Below are positions 61,554 through 64,000 of a DNA stretch of 64,000 nucleotides, one piece after another. The notes below the pieces were generated by a model. It saw only the letters and a program-made list of their open reading frames with translations, made no database searches and had not been told where the DNA came from. The stretch is from RHLJ01 sp965247355 (GTDB lineage Bacteria; Bacteroidota; Rhodothermia; Balneolales; Balneolaceae). Where the stretch lies: positions 2,852,001 through 2,916,000 of the forward strand of contig OZ252011.1 of NCBI GenBank assembly GCA_965247355.1. The letters run 5' to 3'. Each line of letters opens with the position of its first letter. The first letter of the stretch is position 1. A program made the translations under genes and the position numbers.

Positions 61554-63293
61554 ATGAAAAAGCTCTTTTTCTCTTCAGCACCACTGTTTTTTATTTTTTC
61601 ACTATTAATTTCGCCGGAAAACCTTATGGCACAAATCGACAGAGAATCCGGAAATATGATCTCTACCCGTTCTGAAGTTATTGCCCAACGTGGTATGGTT
61701 GCTACAAGCCAACCGCTTGCTACACAGGTAGGGCTCCAAATCCTCAAAAATGGAGGTAACGCCATTGATGCGGCTATAGGAGCTAATGCGGCTATGGGGC
61801 TTATGGAGCCCACAGGAAATGGAATCGGCGGAGATCTTTTTGCCATTATCTGGCATGAAGAAAGTCAGCAGCTCTATGCCCTGAATGCCAGTGGCCGCTC
61901 CCCGCTTGGGTTATCTTACGATCAGCTGATGGATATCCTCGAAGAAAAGGGGGAAGACGGAATCCCTTCCTATGATTTATTATCTGTTTCTGTCCCTGGT
62001 GCAGTAGATGGATGGTTCACTATGCATGAACGTTTTGGTTCTGTATCTATGGAGGATATTCTAGCTGAACCAACCTGGTATGCCGAAAATGGCTTCCCTG
62101 TCAGTGAAGCTATTTCAGCCAGCTGGAGACGAAGTGCTCCTCGCCTGAGCAGACAGCCCGGGGCTTTCAAAGAAACCTTCACCTTTGATGGGCGTGGACC
62201 AAATAAAGGTGAGGTTTTTAAAAATCCGGATTTAGGAAATACCTTCCGCTTACTGGCTTCTGAAGGGCGGGATGCTTTCTATCGTGGTGAGATTGCAGAA
62301 AAGATTGATGCCTGGATGAAAGAGAATAATGGCTATCTCCGCTATGAAGATTTTGACCAGCATACCTCCACATGGGTTGAGCCACAAACCGTTAATTATC
62401 GGGGCTATGATGTATATCAGGTTGGTGGAAATGTGCAGGGAACGGCAGTACTACAAATGCTGAATATCCTGGAAGGATACGACTTGAAAGAAACGGGTTT
62501 TGCCACTGCCGAGACGTACCACTTGTTCATTGAAGCAAAAAAACTAGCTTTTGAAGACCGGGCCAAGCATTATGCCGACCCCGCTTTTTATGATGTCCCT
62601 TATGAGACGCTATTATCCAAAGAATATGCGGCCGAACGTCGTAAGCTAATCAGCGAAACTGCTCGCGAAGATATTACTACCGGAGTGGATGTGCTAGAAG
62701 ATGGCGATACCATTTATCTCACAACTGCTGATCAATACGGAAATATGGTTTCCCTCATTCAAAGTAATTTCAGAGGAATGGGAACCGGATTCGTAGTTCC
62801 CGGAACCGGATTTAGTTTCCAAAACCGTGGCGAGCTTTTCTCTCTGGATCCCAACCACCCTAATGTATATGAACCGGGAAAACGTCCTTTCCACACTATA
62901 ATCCCGGGATTTGTAATGAAAGATGGAGAACCATTTATGACCATTGGAAATATGGGCGGTGCATATCAACCTATGGGACATGTGAGTCTGATCACCAACG
63001 TAATCGACTTCGGGATGAATATGCAGCAGGCTGGTGATGCTTTAAGATGGGCTCATTCCGGCTCCACAAGTCCAACTGATGATGTGAATGACCGCCTCAC
63101 TGATGTGGGAATGGTAAGCATCGAAAGCTCAATCGACTATCAGATTGTCCGTGACCTGGAGGCTATGGGACATGAGGTACAAATTGGTCATAGCTTTTTT
63201 GGGCGCTTCCAGGCAATCATGCGCGACCTTGAAACCGGAGTTTATTACGGCGCTTCAGAATCCAGAGTAGATGGACAAGCTGCGGGTTACTAA
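61554..63293 (+). CDS. gamma-glutamyltransferase family protein
   Basis: A 579-residue exported proenzyme (signal ending ENLMAQ). GMVATSQPLATQVGLQILKNGGNAIDAAIGANA is the N-terminal family motif. The nucleophile after autocleavage is Thr386 in DTIYLTTADQYGN, and GTGFSFQNRG and PGKRPFHTIIPG follow in the small subunit. The YwrD-like branch, to which it seems closest, hydrolyses or transfers gamma-glutamyl groups of glutathione and similar peptides in the periplasm. It lies 10 bases before a terminator that serves tRNA-Phe from the other side. Confidence 0.93.
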   Translation: MKKLFFSSAPLFFIFSLLISPENLMAQIDRESGNMISTRSEVIAQRGMVATSQPLATQVGLQILKNGGNAIDAAIGANAAMGLMEPTGNGIGGDLFAIIWHEESQQLYALNASGRSPLGLSYDQLMDILEEKGEDGIPSYDLLSVSVPGAVDGWFTMHERFGSVSMEDILAEPTWYAENGFPVSEAISASWRRSAPRLSRQPGAFKETFTFDGRGPNKGEVFKNPDLGNTFRLLASEGRDAFYRGEIAEKIDAWMKENNGYLRYEDFDQHTSTWVEPQTVNYRGYDVYQVGGNVQGTAVLQMLNILEGYDLKETGFATAETYHLFIEAKKLAFEDRAKHYADPAFYDVPYETLLSKEYAAERRKLISETAREDITTGVDVLEDGDTIYLTTADQYGNMVSLIQSNFRGMGTGFVVPGTGFSFQNRGELFSLDPNHPNVYEPGKRPFHTIIPGFVMKDGEPFMTIGNMGGAYQPMGHVSLITNVIDFGMNMQQAGDALRWAHSGSTSPTDDVNDRLTDVGMVSIESSIDYQIVRDLEAMGHEVQIGHSFFGRFQAIMRDLETGVYYGASESRVDGQAAGY

Positions 63294-63302
63294 AAAAACA
63301 AA

Positions 63303-63331
63303 AAAGCCCCGCACAATCTGTACGGGGCTTT
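63303..63331 (-). terminator. bidirectional-looking hairpin between gamma-glutamyltransferase and tRNA-Phe
   Basis: AAAGCCCCG (63303-63311) pairs perfectly with CGGGGCTTT (63323-63331). On the minus strand a long T-rich tract follows, so it terminates tRNA-Phe; the plus-strand transcript could also end here. Confidence 0.75.
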
Positions 63332-63340
63332 GAGTCTTCG

Positions 63341-63413
<73 letters not shown>

Positions 63414-63476
63414 CTTCAGAAGGACGGCAAAGATAAAGCCTTTGTTAGCTACATACAATAGTTATCCACAAGAATG

Positions 63477-64000
63477 TTAAGAAAGATGGATATCTTTTAA
63501 GCGCATCTGTAATGTGCGCCGGCCATTCCAGAAATTTTCTTCTAATACATAGGCTACATCAAACTTTTCGCCACCCCGTACTGAGGGCAGAAATTCGTGC
63601 ATATTGAATCCAATTGTGTCAAATACGCCGGATCCGTTTTGCCTTACTTTCATCTTTAGGTGTCCGTTTCCTACAACGGTCGGAATTCCCACCGCTTCAA
63701 CTCCTTCTGATACAAAAGTTGGGCGAAGGTTTGCAGGACCAAAGGGTTTAAACTGTGCCAGTAACTTCCAGAACTTCATATCAATTTCACTCAGATCCAG
63801 CTTGCAGTCAATGGAAAGCTCCGGATCGAACTTATTACCCGACAATCCACGGTATGCAATTTGATTAAGTCGGCGCCTGAATTCTGGCAAATTCTTTTCT
63901 TCAAGGGTTAGTCCGGCTGCAAATTCATGCCCACCAAATTGCTCCAATAAATCTTCACATTGCTTCATGGCGTCATAAATATTGAAGCCTTTTATACTTC
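63477..64000 (-). CDS. recJ: single-stranded-DNA exonuclease RecJ, C-terminal part (truncated by window edge)
   Basis: The open frame continues past the window end (the codons before the internal Met read SIKGFNIYDA). The fragment has the DHHA1-domain motif LEQFGGHEFAAGLTLEE and the C-terminal OB-fold region FKPFGPANLRPTFVSEGVEAVG...NGHLKMKVRQ...FDVAYVLEENFWNGRRTLQMRLKDI. This is RecJ, the 5'-3' exonuclease of recombination and mismatch repair. The DHH active-site part lies outside the window. The stop at 63477 gives the usual C-terminus. Confidence 0.93.
   Translation of the reverse strand, partial: SIKGFNIYDAMKQCEDLLEQFGGHEFAAGLTLEEKNLPEFRRRLNQIAYRGLSGNKFDPELSIDCKLDLSEIDMKFWKLLAQFKPFGPANLRPTFVSEGVEAVGIPTVVGNGHLKMKVRQNGSGVFDTIGFNMHEFLPSVRGGEKFDVAYVLEENFWNGRRTLQMRLKDIHLS

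Overview
The window looks like a chromosomal segment of a marine-type member of the FCB group, most likely Balneolota (Balneola/Gracilimonas-like) or a close relative. The reasons are a moderately A/T-rich genome with A-rich, weak ribosome binding sites; a secreted protein with a 'NYPNPFNPNT'-type C-terminal sorting tail; LytS/LytTR two-component pairs; DUF3667, DUF2911, SusA-like amylase and TonB-receptor genes; and FtsX/MacB permeases that carry an N-terminal prefix domain under a PadR regulator. The assignment is an inference from gene content. No phage, integrase, transposase or CRISPR array was found. About 57 protein genes and one tRNA (Phe) fill almost the whole window, and no gap between genes exceeds about 270 bases.

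Layout. 1-5.2 kb: end of an alpha/beta hydrolase, an RluA-type pseudouridine synthase overlapping trhO, a secreted metalloprotease with a sorting tail, and an unrecognised gene. 5.3-6.7 kb: two overlapping HU-type genes, the second fused to a membrane segment and a LysM domain. 6.7-12.6 kb: an exported DUF3108-like protein, a LytS/LytTR pair, hemW, a gamma-carbonic anhydrase, a DUF3667 protein and a DsbA-like lipoprotein. 12.6-16 kb: NAD synthesis (nadC, nadA) with a divergent cysteine desulfurase. 16-18 kb: small enzymes and dispersed repeat hairpins. 18-24 kb: TonB receptor, LytS/LytTR pair, serine hydrolase, SDR-like protein. 24-31.7 kb: small membrane proteins, an aldose epimerase-like protein, M20 peptidase, serine hydrolase, rRNA-type methyltransferase. 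31.7-35.2 kb: ECF sigma factor with a membrane partner and a TPR histidine kinase. 35.2-43.5 kb: PadR regulator and three tandem permeases, the middle one frameshifted. 43.5-49.4 kb: periplasmic amylase and a convergent SDR/ALDH/quinone-reductase operon. 49.5-59.6 kb: M28 peptidase, multi-PAS kinase with a REC-only regulator, DUF2911 lipoprotein, beta-barrel protein, GIY-YIG nuclease, MFS transporter and another REC-only regulator. 59.8-64 kb: serine hydrolase, gamma-glutamyltransferase, tRNA-Phe and the C-terminal end of RecJ.

Themes. Envelope-located hydrolases (three SxxK serine hydrolases, M20 and M28 peptidases, gamma-glutamyltransferase, a metalloprotease, an amylase) point to a heterotrophic peptide and glucan scavenger. 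Signalling genes are dense: four histidine kinases, four response regulators, one ECF sigma factor and one PadR protein. The most unusual items are the HU-TM-LysM fusion, which could physically link DNA to the cell wall; the triple permease array with a conserved prefix, a one-base frameshift at an A7 run and a 20-bp inverted repeat in front of padR; and a set of intergenic hairpins, one pair showing a compensatory base change.
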